From Erythrobacteraceae bacterium (GTDB taxonomy: Bacteria; Pseudomonadota; Alphaproteobacteria; Sphingomonadales; Sphingomonadaceae), in assembly GCA_027489065.1 (NCBI GenBank), contig JAIYAM010000035.1, positions 49,460 through 113,459 on the forward strand: 64,000 nucleotides of DNA, given 5' to 3'. Position numbers and translations under genes: made by a program. Position 1 is the first letter of the stretch. Each line of letters starts with the position of its first letter. Positions 44,644-53,943 of this stretch are shown here, in pieces. The notes beneath the pieces were generated by a model. The model was not told where the DNA came from. It saw only the letters and a list, made by a program, of their open reading frames with translations, and searched no databases.

Positions 44644-46326
44644 TCACAATTCGGCGGAAAGCCGCTTGATGTCGCGGTTCAGGATCTGGTCGTTCTCGGT
44701 ATAGTCAACCGGGCAATCGATGAGGTGCACCCCGGGCGTGCTGAGGCAATGGGCCAGCAGATCGGTGAGGTGTTCAGCGGAGGTGACCCGGTGGCCCTTG
44801 GCCCCGTAGCTTTCCGCGTACATCACGAAGTCGGGGTTGCCGTAGGTGAGGCCGAAATCCGCAAAGCCCATGTTGGCCTGCTTCCAGCGGATCATCCCGT
44901 AAGCATCGTCGCGCAGGATTAGGACAGTGAGATTGAGGCCGAGGCGCACCGCGGTCTCCATCTCCTGGCTGTTCATCATGAACCCGCCGTCGCCGCAGAT
45001 CGCCATGACCTTGCGCTCGGGATAGAGCATAGCGCTCATCATCGCGCTCGGCAGGCCGGCGCCCATCGTCGCCAGCGCATTGTCGAGCAGAACGGTGTTG
45101 GGCAGGTAGGCGGTGAAGCCCCTCGCGAACCAGATCTTGTAGACCCCGTTGTCGAGGCAGATGATCCCGTCTTCGGGCATGGCGCCCCGCACCTGCGCCA
45201 CGAGATGCGGCGGGAAGATCGGGAAGCGGGTATCGGCCGCCAGGCCTTCCGTGTGCGCGACCTCGGCAGCGCGGTAGCCGAGCATCTTGCGGAAGTCCCA
45301 TTTGCCCTGCGGCACGATGTCTTCCTTGATCTGGTAGATCGCGTTGGCGATGTCGCCGATCACCTCGATATGCGGGAAATACACCGGATCGACCTCGGCG
45401 GTCTTGGTCGAGACGTGGATCACCTTGGGCCCGCTGTCCGATCCGACCGCGCCCTCGCCGTCGTTCCTCATGAAGAAGGGCGGCTTCTCGATCACGTCAT
45501 GCCCGATGTTGACGATGCAATCGGCGTCCTGGATCGCGCGGTGGACGAAGTCGCCGGCCGAGAGCGCCGCGCAGCCGAGGAACAGCGGGTGACGCTCGTC
45601 GATCACGCCCTTGCCCATCTGGGTGGTGAGGAAGGGGATGCCGGTCTTGTCGACGAACTGGCGAAGCATCCGGCCGGTCATCTTGCGATTGGCGCCCGCG
45701 CCGATCACGAGGATCGGGGCCTTGGCCTGCTCGATCGCGAGCACCGCCTGACGCACCGCCTTTTCCTCGGCGCTGGGCCGCCGCGCGAGGCTGGCCGCGA
45801 GCGGCCGGCTGGTGGTCTGCTCTTCGGCGATATCCTCGGGGAATTCGAGATGGACCGCGCCGGGCTTCTCCTCCTCGGCCAGCCGGATCGCCTCGCGCAC
45901 GCGGCTCGGGATGTTGTCGGCGCTGGCGAGCTGGTGGGCGTATTTCGTGATCGGGCTCATCATCGCCACCACGTCGAGAATCTGGAAGCGCCCCTGCTTC
46001 GACTTCTTGATCGGCTTTTGCCCGGTGATCGCCAGCGTCGGCATCCCGCCAAGCTGCGAATAGGCGACAGCGGTGACCATGTTGGTCGCGCCTGGACCCA
46101 ACGTGGCGAGGAACACGCCGGTCTTGCCGGTGTGGCGGCCATAGGTCGCGGCCATGAAGCCTGCGCCCTGTTCGTGGCGGGTGAGGATCAGCTTGATTGT
46201 CTTCGACTTCGAAAGGCTCTCGAGGAAGTCGAGGTTCTCCTCGCCCGGCACCCCGAAGATATATTCTACGCCCTCGGCCTCAAGGCACTCGATGAACAGG
46301 TCCGAAGCCTTCTTGGTGTCGCTCAT
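44644..46326 (-). CDS. Thiamine-diphosphate enzyme, acetolactate synthase large-subunit-like
   Basis: A 560-residue TPP-dependent enzyme. E52 in RHEQGAGFMA is the cofactor-activating glutamate, and GDGGFMMNSQEM starts the diphosphate-binding motif in the C-terminal domain. Overall features fit acetolactate synthase. No regulatory small subunit (ilvH) follows, which suggests a stand-alone catabolic type rather than the branched-chain amino-acid enzyme. Neighbouring 2-hydroxyacid and aldehyde dehydrogenases hint at metabolism of 2-oxo acids and aldehydes. Confidence 0.88.
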   Translation of the reverse strand: MSDTKKASDLFIECLEAEGVEYIFGVPGEENLDFLESLSKSKTIKLILTRHEQGAGFMAATYGRHTGKTGVFLATLGPGATNMVTAVAYSQLGGMPTLAITGQKPIKKSKQGRFQILDVVAMMSPITKYAHQLASADNIPSRVREAIRLAEEEKPGAVHLEFPEDIAEEQTTSRPLAASLARRPSAEEKAVRQAVLAIEQAKAPILVIGAGANRKMTGRMLRQFVDKTGIPFLTTQMGKGVIDERHPLFLGCAALSAGDFVHRAIQDADCIVNIGHDVIEKPPFFMRNDGEGAVGSDSGPKVIHVSTKTAEVDPVYFPHIEVIGDIANAIYQIKEDIVPQGKWDFRKMLGYRAAEVAHTEGLAADTRFPIFPPHLVAQVRGAMPEDGIICLDNGVYKIWFARGFTAYLPNTVLLDNALATMGAGLPSAMMSAMLYPERKVMAICGDGGFMMNSQEMETAVRLGLNLTVLILRDDAYGMIRWKQANMGFADFGLTYGNPDFVMYAESYGAKGHRVTSAEHLTDLLAHCLSTPGVHLIDCPVDYTENDQILNRDIKRLSAEL

Positions 46327-46420
46327 GCGTGCAATTCCCCCCTTGCGCACCGCCGCCCAAAGGTGGCCACCGTGCGGGGGGAGTATTGCAGAAAAGCCGC
46401 CTCGTGCAAGGCGGGAGGGA

Positions 46421-47359
46421 TCAGTATCCGAGCCTGGGATCGAAGATCGGAGCGACAGGCTCGCCGCGCAGGTATTTGTCCAGATTGTCGAGGAAACGGT
46501 CCGCCGAGCGGACGAACATCTTGTCCTGCGCCCGGCCCGAAAGGTGCATCGAGATGTGCGCGTTCGGCAGGCTCCAAAGGGGGTCATCGGCGGGCAGCGG
46601 CTCGGGAGTCGTCACGTCGAGGAAGGCAGCCCCGATGGTCTTCTTCTCCAGCGCCTCGACGAGCGCCGGCTGGTCGATCACCGAGCCGCGCGCGATGTTG
46701 ACGATCACCGCGTCGCTCTTCATCGCCGCCAACTCGTCAGCACCGATCATGCCGTCGGTCTCGGGCGTCGCGGGAACCGCGAGGATCACCCAATCGAATT
46801 CGCCAAGCCGCGCGCGCCATTCGTCAGGGCGCAGGGTCCCCTCTCCGCCCGAGCGGCGCACGACGCTGACCTCCACGCCAAAGGCTTCCAGCCGCGGCTG
46901 GATCAGCTTTCCGATCGCGCCATAGCCGAGCAATAGCGCCCTGGATCCGGCCAGCTCGCGCTTGCCCGGGCTGTCGAACAGCCATTCGTGGCGGTCCTGC
47001 GCGCGCACCACCTCGCGGTAGCCCTTGGCGATGTTGAGCATCCCCATCACCACGTATTCGGCGATGGTGATGGCATTGATCCCCGCCCCGTTGGTGACGG
47101 TGATCCCGCGCTCGATCAGCACATCCATCGGCATGAAATCGAGCCCTGCGTAGATTGAATTCAGCCATTTGAGGTCGGTCGCCGCCATCAGCGACCTCAC
47201 CATGTCTTCCTTGCTGTTGGAATCGAACCAGCCGATCTCGGCGCCCTTGACCGCCTCCAGAGCTTCCTCGTGGGTCAGGAACCAGCGCACATCGAGGCCT
47301 TGCGGCAAGCGCGGTTCGAGCAGCGGGCGGATCATTCCGGAGATGGCGAGAGTGGTCAT
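46421..47359 (-). CDS. D-2-hydroxyacid dehydrogenase family protein
   Basis: A 312-residue NAD(P)-linked dehydrogenase. The Rossmann motif is LLLGYGAIGKLIQ; NIARGSVIDQPALVEAL and FLDVTTPEPLPADDPLW are family signatures. The usual catalytic histidine lies in ISMHLSGRAQDK, where the common form is TPH. It has an N-terminal EIGWFDSN flavodoxin-like half. The substrate (glyoxylate, hydroxypyruvate or another 2-oxo acid) is unknown. About 94 bases separate it from the TPP enzyme. Confidence 0.87.
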   Translation of the reverse strand: MTTLAISGMIRPLLEPRLPQGLDVRWFLTHEEALEAVKGAEIGWFDSNSKEDMVRSLMAATDLKWLNSIYAGLDFMPMDVLIERGITVTNGAGINAITIAEYVVMGMLNIAKGYREVVRAQDRHEWLFDSPGKRELAGSRALLLGYGAIGKLIQPRLEAFGVEVSVVRRSGGEGTLRPDEWRARLGEFDWVILAVPATPETDGMIGADELAAMKSDAVIVNIARGSVIDQPALVEALEKKTIGAAFLDVTTPEPLPADDPLWSLPNAHISMHLSGRAQDKMFVRSADRFLDNLDKYLRGEPVAPIFDPRLGY

Positions 47360-47376
47360 CGGAAAAGCCCTTCAAG

Positions 47377-47480
47377 CGTCGTTGCGAGGAGCCGAAGGCG
47401 GCGCGGCGATCCATGGATCACCGGCGCGACTTGGCGTGTGGTCAGTCCATGGATTGCTTCGCCTGCGGCTCGCAATGACG
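47377..47480. repeat. Dispersed inverted-repeat element, copy 1
   Basis: About 104 bases with terminal inverted repeats (CGTCGTTGCGAGGAGC at one end, its partner GGCTCGCAATGACG at the other) and internal CCATGGA palindromes. A related copy lies at 59336-59437. No coding capacity; MITE- or REP-like. It fills the gap between cysS and the 2-hydroxyacid dehydrogenase gene. Confidence 0.8.
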
Positions 47481-47491
47481 AAAAGTGGGGG

Positions 47492-48991
47492 TCACGCCAG
47501 CTTCCACTCCCAGCCGAGTGGATCGCCGTCCATGACCTCGACGCCTTGCTGGCCGAGCTCGTCGCGGATCGCGTCGGAGGCAGCGAAGTCCTTGGCAGCG
47601 CGCGCCTCCTTGCGGCGGACAAGCGCGGCTTCGATTTCGGCCTCGGTGATGGTCGCGGATTTGGGACGGATGCGCAGGTCGACGCGGGTGAGGTTCAGGA
47701 GGCCCAAGCCGAGGACGGCGTCCATCGCAGCTGCGAGTTGTAGCCGAGCAGGTTCCGCAAGCGATTTCGTCTTGATCGTCTCATCGAATACCGTGAGCGC
47801 AACCGCCGTATTCAGATCATCGGACAGAGCCGCATCGAACCGGTCCAACGCGCGACGAAAATAAACATCATTCGCCGCACGCGTGCTTTGCACAAGCGCA
47901 TCGCCTCGCTCCTTAATCCATTTGCAGGTGTCGGCGTTCGTCTCGACCAAGGGCGCGACGAAACCGACCATCCGCTTCAACCGCGTCAGCGCCGCGCCCA
48001 AGCCCTCCCACGAGAACTCCAGCTCCGAGCGGTAATGCGCCTGCAGGCACATCAGCCGGTACGCCAGCGGGTGATACCCCCGGTCGGTCAGCAGTTGCAG
48101 CCGCAGGAACTCGCCGGAGGACTTGCTCATCTTCCCCGACCGTTCGACGAGGAAGTTGTTGTGCATCCAGATACGCGCGCCCGAATTCCTCGCATCATCC
48201 AAGCCATTCGTGCAGCAATGCGCCTGGTTCTGCGCGATCTCGTTGGGGTGGTGGATCTCGCGGTGGTCGATCCCGCCGGTGTGGATGTCGAAGGGGAAGC
48301 CCAGCACCTCGCCGCTCATCACCGAGCATTCGAGGTGCCACCCGGGAGCGCCCCTGCCCCAGGGCGAATCCCACTCCATCTGGCGGCTCTCGCCCGGCGG
48401 GGTCTTGCGCCAGATCGCGAAGTCGGCGGCATTGCGCTTGCCCTCGACAGCCTCGATCCGGCCCTCACCATCCTCGGTCTGGGCGCGCGCAAGCCGCCCG
48501 TAATCGACGACGGTCGAAACGTCGAAATAGAGCCCGCTGTCGAGTTCGTAGCAGTGCTTGTCCGCGATGCCCCGCGCGAATTCGATCATCTGCGGGACGT
48601 AATCGGTCGCGATCGTCCATTGCGCCGGCTGGCGGATATTGAGCGCCTTCACGTCCGCCCAGTAGGCCTGCTTGTAATGCTCGGCGATGTCCCAGATGGA
48701 CTGCGCCTTTTCGGCCGCCATCTTCTCCATCTTGTCCTCGCCCGCGTCGGCATCGTCGGTGAGGTGGCCCACATCGGTGATGTTGATGACGTGGGTGAGC
48801 TTGTAGCCCTTCCAGCTAAGCGTGCGCCCCAGCACGTCGGCAAAGACATAGGCCCGCATGTTGCCGATGTGGGGATAGTTGTAGACCGTCGGCCCGCAGC
48901 TATAGACGCGCGCCTCGCCTGCATGGACGGGCTCGAACACCTCGAGACTTCGGGTGAGCGAGTTGAACAGCTTGAGCGGGGCATCGGTCAT
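47492..48991 (-). CDS. cysS: Cysteinyl-tRNA synthetase
   Basis: A 499-residue class I aminoacyl-tRNA synthetase. The HIGH-type motif is PHIGNMRAYVF (residues 40-50) with zinc-ligand C32 nearby, GGIDHREIHHPNEIAQ is the zinc/cysteine-binding segment, and KMSKS is intact in RSGKMSKSSGEF. The C-terminal DALR domain ends with LGQQGVEVMDGDPLGWEW. Start ATG at 48991. Confidence 0.96.
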   Translation of the reverse strand: MTDAPLKLFNSLTRSLEVFEPVHAGEARVYSCGPTVYNYPHIGNMRAYVFADVLGRTLSWKGYKLTHVINITDVGHLTDDADAGEDKMEKMAAEKAQSIWDIAEHYKQAYWADVKALNIRQPAQWTIATDYVPQMIEFARGIADKHCYELDSGLYFDVSTVVDYGRLARAQTEDGEGRIEAVEGKRNAADFAIWRKTPPGESRQMEWDSPWGRGAPGWHLECSVMSGEVLGFPFDIHTGGIDHREIHHPNEIAQNQAHCCTNGLDDARNSGARIWMHNNFLVERSGKMSKSSGEFLRLQLLTDRGYHPLAYRLMCLQAHYRSELEFSWEGLGAALTRLKRMVGFVAPLVETNADTCKWIKERGDALVQSTRAANDVYFRRALDRFDAALSDDLNTAVALTVFDETIKTKSLAEPARLQLAAAMDAVLGLGLLNLTRVDLRIRPKSATITEAEIEAALVRRKEARAAKDFAASDAIRDELGQQGVEVMDGDPLGWEWKLA

Positions 48992-49035
48992 GGGCAGGGC
49001 CTTTGCCCCAATCCCTCACCTCAGCGCAAGCGGGC

Positions 49036-49698
49036 TCAATCGAAGCCGATGAAGCGCACATGTTCCTCGAGGGGCACACGCTCGCGCGCGAAGTTGTTCA
49101 CCGGAGCGTCGGGATCGCGGTAGCCGATCGCCATGCCGCAGAAGAACATGTAGCGCTCGTGATCGACCCCGAGGAATTCGCGGATCGTGGTCGCGAAGAT
49201 CGCCATGTATTCCTGGAAGCAGCTGTCCAGCCCTTCCTCGCGCAGCAGCAGGGCCACCGTCTGGAGCCACATGCCGACATCGGACCACTGCGGCTCTTTC
49301 ATCAGGCGCGGGAAATAGACGAACAGGACAGCGGGCGCATCGAAGCTGACAGTGTTCTTGCCCATCGCCGCCATCCGCCCAGCGCCGTCATCGCGGGCGA
49401 TGCCCATCGCGCCGAACATCCCTGCCGAGACCGCATCGAGCCGCTTCTTGTAGGCCGCCTCCTGACCAGGCGCGGCCCAGTCATACTCAGCCGCTTTGGG
49501 GCCGTCGGCGATCATCCTTGCCTGCAAGTCCTTCAAGGGCTGGCCGGTGACGATGCTCGCCTCCCACGGCTGGTAATTGCACCCGGAAGCCGCCCAGCGC
49601 GCCTTGTCCATCACGCGGGTGATGGTGGCCAGATCGACCGGCTTGTCGAGAAAGGCGCGGATCGAGCGGCGGGTGGTGACAGCTTCGGTGACGTTCAT
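49036..49698 (-). CDS. Nitroreductase family protein (NfnB-like)
   Basis: A 220-residue FMN-dependent oxidoreductase. AVTTRRSIRAFLDKPVDLATI and RWAASGCNYQPWEASIV are the FMN-binding N-terminus; the C-terminal GMAIGYRDPDAPVNNFARERVPLEEHV is typical. ATG at 49698. It is a different subgroup from the RutE-like protein at 7466. About 45 bases separate it from the cysS start, and both are on the same strand. Confidence 0.88.
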   Translation of the reverse strand: MNVTEAVTTRRSIRAFLDKPVDLATITRVMDKARWAASGCNYQPWEASIVTGQPLKDLQARMIADGPKAAEYDWAAPGQEAAYKKRLDAVSAGMFGAMGIARDDGAGRMAAMGKNTVSFDAPAVLFVYFPRLMKEPQWSDVGMWLQTVALLLREEGLDSCFQEYMAIFATTIREFLGVDHERYMFFCGMAIGYRDPDAPVNNFARERVPLEEHVRFIGFD

Positions 49699-49828
49699 TC
49701 GGGTTCCCCAAGGACCATGCGCGAAAAACGCGAGGCAATGCATGAACCCGGTCAATGCGCCAATTGGGTTGCGAAATGCAACCCCTTAACGGCAAACTCG
49801 CAAATGTGGCAGGGACGCGCGGGCACTG

Positions 49829-49861
49829 CCGCCCGGAACCGCAAGCCGCGGTCCCGGGCGG
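49829..49861 (-). terminator. GC-rich hairpin downstream of cobT, probable terminator
   Basis: CCGCCCGG (49829-49836) pairs with CCGGGCGG (49854-49861), with further pairing CCGC/GCGG inside. It lies about 100 bases after the cobT stop and 8 bases after the end of an in-frame 29-codon tail. No T-run follows. Confidence 0.5.
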
Positions 49862-49958
49862 AGTAGGCTTATTTGCCCGGATAGTTCGTCTTGCGTACGC
49901 TTTCCGACATGTCCTCGGCATCGACCAGCTTGGGGTCCTTGTGCTTGGACGCGACGAC

Positions 49959-51800
49959 TTACCGCCGGCCCTTCACGCCCTTTTCGTCCTCGAACAGCTC
50001 GGCGAGCTGCTCCATGATCGTGCCGCCGAGCTGTTCGACATCCATGATCGTCACCGCGCGGCGGTAATAGCGCGTCACGTCGTGGCCGATCCCGATCGCC
50101 ACGAGCTGGACGGGCGAGACCTTCTCGATCCACTCGATCACGCTGCGCAGATGCGCTTCGAGGTAGCCCGCGCTGTTCACCGACAGGGTGGAATCATCGA
50201 CAGGCGCGCCGTCGCTGATCACCATCAGAATGCGGCGCTCCTCGGGGCGGTAGAGCAGGCGGCTGTGCGCCCAGATCAGCGCCTCGCCGTCGATGTTTTC
50301 CTTGAGCAGGCCTTCGCGCATCATCAGCCCGAGATTGCGGCGCGCGCGGCGCCATGGCTCGTCGGCCTGCTTGTAGATGATGTGCCTGAGGTCATTGAGA
50401 CGGCCGGGGTTCTGCGGCTTGCCATCGGCGAGCCAGGCCTCGCGGCTCTGCCCGCCCTTCCATGCGCGGGTGGTGAAGCCGAGGATCTCGGTCTTGACCC
50501 CGCAGCGTTCGAGCGTACGCGCCAGAATGTCGGCGCTGATCGCGGCGATGCTGATCGGGCGGCCGCGCATCGAGCCGGAATTGTCGATCAGCAGGGTGAC
50601 GATCGTATCCTTGAACTCGACGTCGCGTTCGACCTTGTAGCTCAAGGCGGTGCCGGGCGAGATGATCACGCGGGCGAGGCGCGCGGCATCGAGCACGCCT
50701 TCCTCCATGTCGAAATCCCAGCTGCGGTTCTGCTGCGCCATCAGCCGCCGCTGCAAACGGTTGGCAAGGCGCGTCACCACGCCCTGAAGGCCGGTCAGCT
50801 GGCTGTCGAGATAGGCCCGCAACCGGTCGAGCTCTTCCGCGTCGCACAGATCGGGCGCCGCCACTTCCTCGTCGAAGCGGGTGGTGAAGGCCTTGTAGTC
50901 GACGCTCGCGGGCACTTCGGCCTGCGGGCGGTTGGGGCGCACGGGCGCGTTGGAGGCGTCGCCGTCCTCGCCCGGTTCGCCTTCGGACATGTCGCTGTCG
51001 GTCTCGGCGTCGGAGGATTGTTCCCCGTCGCCCTCGCCTTCGGCCATGTCGCCGGCCATTTCGGCGGACTGCGGATCGCCCTCGCCCTGGTTGTCGTCCT
51101 CGCCCTCGTTCTCGTCGTTGGGGGCGTCCTCGTCGTCGGGGGAGTCGCTGTCGCTTTCGTCGGGCGCATCGGTGGGGCGGGTCAGGTCAAGCTCGCGCAG
51201 CATGTCGAGCGCGAGCTTCTGGAAGGCCTCCTGATCGGCGACCGTGTCGGCGAGCGCGGCAAAGTCGCCGCCGACCTTCTCCTCGAGGAAGTCGCGCACC
51301 AGCTCGATCCCGCCCCGCGCCTTCTCCGGCACCGCCTCACCGGTCAGCGCCTCGCGCACCAGCAGCGCGAGCGCGGTCTGGAGCGGCACCTCGGAGGAAT
51401 TCTGCGCGCGCACGATCTTGTCGCCCGCTGTGCGCAGTTCAGTCGCAGCGTCGAGATTGGCGCGGATGCCGCCGAAGCGGTTCGCCCCCAGAGCCTCGTA
51501 ACGCACCTGCTCGATGGCGTCGTAACAGGCACGCGCGATGGGTTCCGGCGGCGCGGCCTTGGCGTGGAGGGCCGCATTGTGGTGGCGCAGCTTCAGCGCG
51601 AAGCTATCGGCGAAGCCCCTCGCCTCGGTGACCTGATCCTGCGGAAGATCGCGGCCCGGCAGCGGCACGCGGAAGCGGTTGCCGGCCGAGCCCGGCACGT
51701 CGGCGCTCCACGCGACCTCGACCTCTGCATCGCGCGCAATCGCGCGCGATGCGCCGGTCAGCGCCTGCTTGAAGCGATCGAGCGGGGACTGGTCGGCCAT
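49959..51800 (-). CDS. cobT: CobT, aerobic cobaltochelatase subunit
   Basis: A 613-residue subunit of the ATP-dependent cobalt chelatase of B12 synthesis. The centre (about residues 215-300) is a very acidic D/E/S-rich segment, and the C-terminal von Willebrand A domain has the MIDAS-type DNSGSMRG. These are diagnostic of CobT. The AAA partner CobS and CobN are not in the window. The stop codon TAA is followed in frame by 29 further sense codons (see findings). It starts immediately upstream of the fsa end on the same strand. Confidence 0.93.
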   Translation of the reverse strand: MADQSPLDRFKQALTGASRAIARDAEVEVAWSADVPGSAGNRFRVPLPGRDLPQDQVTEARGFADSFALKLRHHNAALHAKAAPPEPIARACYDAIEQVRYEALGANRFGGIRANLDAATELRTAGDKIVRAQNSSEVPLQTALALLVREALTGEAVPEKARGGIELVRDFLEEKVGGDFAALADTVADQEAFQKLALDMLRELDLTRPTDAPDESDSDSPDDEDAPNDENEGEDDNQGEGDPQSAEMAGDMAEGEGDGEQSSDAETDSDMSEGEPGEDGDASNAPVRPNRPQAEVPASVDYKAFTTRFDEEVAAPDLCDAEELDRLRAYLDSQLTGLQGVVTRLANRLQRRLMAQQNRSWDFDMEEGVLDAARLARVIISPGTALSYKVERDVEFKDTIVTLLIDNSGSMRGRPISIAAISADILARTLERCGVKTEILGFTTRAWKGGQSREAWLADGKPQNPGRLNDLRHIIYKQADEPWRRARRNLGLMMREGLLKENIDGEALIWAHSRLLYRPEERRILMVISDGAPVDDSTLSVNSAGYLEAHLRSVIEWIEKVSPVQLVAIGIGHDVTRYYRRAVTIMDVEQLGGTIMEQLAELFEDEKGVKGRR

Positions 51801-51806
51801 GGCGCG

Positions 51807-52460
51807 TTACAGGATCGACTGGCCGGTCTTGGCCCAATCGGCCATGAAGCCTTCGATCCCCTTGTCGGTGAGCACGTGCTTGAACAGGTCGTGGATCACC
51901 TTGGGCGGCGCGGTCATGACGTCGGCCCCGATCTTGGCGGCCTGCAACACGTGGGTGGTGTGGCGCACCGAAGCGACGAGGATTTCGGTCGCGAAATTGT
52001 AGTTGTCGTAGATCAGCCGGATGTCCTCGATCAGGTCCATGCCGTCGAAGCCATTGTCGTCATGCCGGCCGACGAAGGGCGAGATGAAGCTCGCGCCCGC
52101 CTTGGCCGCCAGCAGCGCCTGGTTGGCCGAGAAGCACAGCGTCACGTTGACCATGGTGCCCTCGGAGGTGAGCGCCTTGCAGGTCTTCAGCCCGTCGACC
52201 GTCAGCGGCACCTTGATGCACACGTTGTCGGCGATCTTCCGGAGTACCTCGGCCTCCTTCATCATCGTCGCGTGATCCAATGCGACCACCTCGGCGCTGA
52301 CCGGGCCATCGACGAGCGCGCAGATCGCGGCGGTGACTTCCTTGAAGTCCAGCCCCGACTTGGCGATCAGCGAGGGGTTGGTCGTCACCCCGTCGAGCAG
52401 GCCGGTGGCGGCAAGTTCGCGGATCGCCTCGATCTCGGCGGTGTCGACGAAGAATTTCAT
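51807..52460 (-). CDS. fsa: Fructose-6-phosphate aldolase / transaldolase family
   Basis: A 217-residue small transaldolase. The opening [36 protein letters not shown] is the hallmark, the Schiff-base lysine is in NVCIKVPLT, and [28 protein letters not shown] follows. The length is that of the Fsa/TalC subgroup, which can be either true transaldolase or fructose-6-phosphate aldolase. ATG at 52460. It precedes cobT by six bases. Confidence 0.9.
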   Translation of the reverse strand: MKFFVDTAEIEAIRELAATGLLDGVTTNPSLIAKSGLDFKEVTAAICALVDGPVSAEVVALDHATMMKEAEVLRKIADNVCIKVPLTVDGLKTCKALTSEGTMVNVTLCFSANQALLAAKAGASFISPFVGRHDDNGFDGMDLIEDIRLIYDNYNFATEILVASVRHTTHVLQAAKIGADVMTAPPKVIHDLFKHVLTDKGIEGFMADWAKTGQSIL

Positions 52461-52520
52461 GGGTTCACTCCAGCGTTTTTGCGGTAGCCAGCATGTTCGG
52501 GGCAGGCCTAGGGGGCGAGC

Positions 52521-53180
52521 ATGACACGGTGGCCGATCAGATCTGCGATGCTGCTTGCCGCCCTCGGTGCGGCTTGGCAACCATCCAAAGCACTCGCCGC
52601 CGACGAAGATACGCAATTCTGGCTTCTCGGCTTCGCGCGCGGAAACCTCGACGAGGATGTGTTCCTCACCCTCGACACATCGCTGCGCGTCCGCGAGGAC
52701 GGGGTCGGGCCTGACCAGAAGACCTTTCGGGTCACGGTCGAGAAAGGCTTCGCCGACAATCGCGTCCGCCTGGGCGGCGGCTTCGCCATCTTCGAAACAG
52801 CCGGCCAGACCGAAATCCGCCCGCACCAGCAGTTCCGCTTCGTCAAGGGCGGCCTCGATCTGCGGACCCGATTCGAGCAGCGGTTCTTTCCGGGCGCCAG
52901 CAATGCCGAACTGCGGCTGCGGCAACGTGTCCAGTACACCCAGCGCGCGGGCGAGACTGTCGACCTGATCGGCTCCGCCGAATGGTTCGGCGTGCTGCAA
53001 GGACGCGACCCCGGGCGGCAGGAAGGGACGGAACAGGTCCGCTTTCTCGTGGCTGCGGACGTCAAGCTGAACAAGCGGCTCTCGCTGCAGCCCGGCTATA
53101 TCCTTTGGTACGGCGTGCGCGAGGGACGAAGGGACACGATCAGCCACGTCCCGCAGCTGGCGGTCAATCTGCGCTTCTGA
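52521..53180 (+). CDS. DUF2490 family exported protein
   Basis: A 219-residue protein with a signal peptide (cut near ALAAD). The body is a string of alternating-residue beta strands ([38 protein letters not shown]) ending with a C-terminal phenylalanine (LAVNLRF), which is typical of outer-membrane beta barrels. This matches DUF2490. GGGGGCGAGC precedes the ATG. Function unknown. Confidence 0.82.
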   Translation: MTRWPIRSAMLLAALGAAWQPSKALAADEDTQFWLLGFARGNLDEDVFLTLDTSLRVREDGVGPDQKTFRVTVEKGFADNRVRLGGGFAIFETAGQTEIRPHQQFRFVKGGLDLRTRFEQRFFPGASNAELRLRQRVQYTQRAGETVDLIGSAEWFGVLQGRDPGRQEGTEQVRFLVAADVKLNKRLSLQPGYILWYGVREGRRDTISHVPQLAVNLRF

Positions 53181-53189
53181 CCCGCGCGC

Positions 53190-53888
53190 TCAGATCCGGC
53201 TGGCAACCCCGAACACCGCGATGATCGCCGGATCGCGGGTGGCGCGCGGATTGGCCCGGATCGCGGCTTCCTCGCGGCCGATCTCGGACCACACGGCATT
53301 GTCGACCTCGCGGCCGATCCGGTCGGCAACTGCGGCGACATCGACCCCGGTGAGCGCGTTCAGCGCTTCCCCAAGCAGCGGATCGCGGCTCACCCGGAGC
53401 GCCTGCCCGAGTTCGGGCACCACTGCCTCGATCAGCGCCGAGCCGACCTGCTGGCGCAGATAGGCGCTCGCCGCCGTCGGCCCGCCGCGCACGAGGTCGA
53501 TCGCGTTGCGGATCCCGATCACCCGCACCGCATCGGTCACCACCGGCGCGGCGCGGTAGCTTGCGTCGATCGCAAAGGTGGCGAACCGTTCCTCCAGCCG
53601 CTCCTTGAAGAGCTGCGAGGTGAGGATGCGCGAGAGGACATCGCCGCGCGTGCCCATCATGGTGCCAAGGCCGATGCGCGCGACCTGTTCGTCCCAGTAG
53701 CCGCCGGGCGCGGTAAGGCGCGCAAAGGCGTTCTCGGTGGAGAGCATCAGCATCCGGCGCACCGCCTCCTCGAGGCTGAAGGCCGGGCCGGTGCTGGCGC
53801 ATCCGGGCAGGAGCAACAGCGCGCCCGCCCCTGCGGCTCCGGCAAGCAGAGCGCGGCGGCTGGACTGATGCGTGACAATTGCGGTCAT
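53190..53888 (-). CDS. DUF4197 family lipoprotein
   Basis: A 232-residue protein. ATG at 53888 gives a signal sequence with paired arginines (SSRRALLAGAAGAGALLLLPGC), and the C at the end of LLPGC suggests lipidation. The body includes FSLEEAVRRMLMLSTENAFARL, near-repeats of DALRVI/NAI and LLGEALNALTGVDVAAVAD typical of DUF4197. Function unknown. It converges on the DUF2490 gene. Confidence 0.83.
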   Translation of the reverse strand: MTAIVTHQSSRRALLAGAAGAGALLLLPGCASTGPAFSLEEAVRRMLMLSTENAFARLTAPGGYWDEQVARIGLGTMMGTRGDVLSRILTSQLFKERLEERFATFAIDASYRAAPVVTDAVRVIGIRNAIDLVRGGPTAASAYLRQQVGSALIEAVVPELGQALRVSRDPLLGEALNALTGVDVAAVADRIGREVDNAVWSEIGREEAAIRANPRATRDPAIIAVFGVASRI

Positions 53889-53943
53889 TGTGCGGTCCTC
53901 CAATCTTGTGCTGAGGCTATGGCGCTCTCCATATAGCTGCGCG

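Noticed and set aside
47480..48991. Possible T-box or other leader RNA for cysS
   Set aside because: Only a short gap precedes the start (48992-49035) and no T-box sequence is seen; T-boxes are also rare in Proteobacteria.
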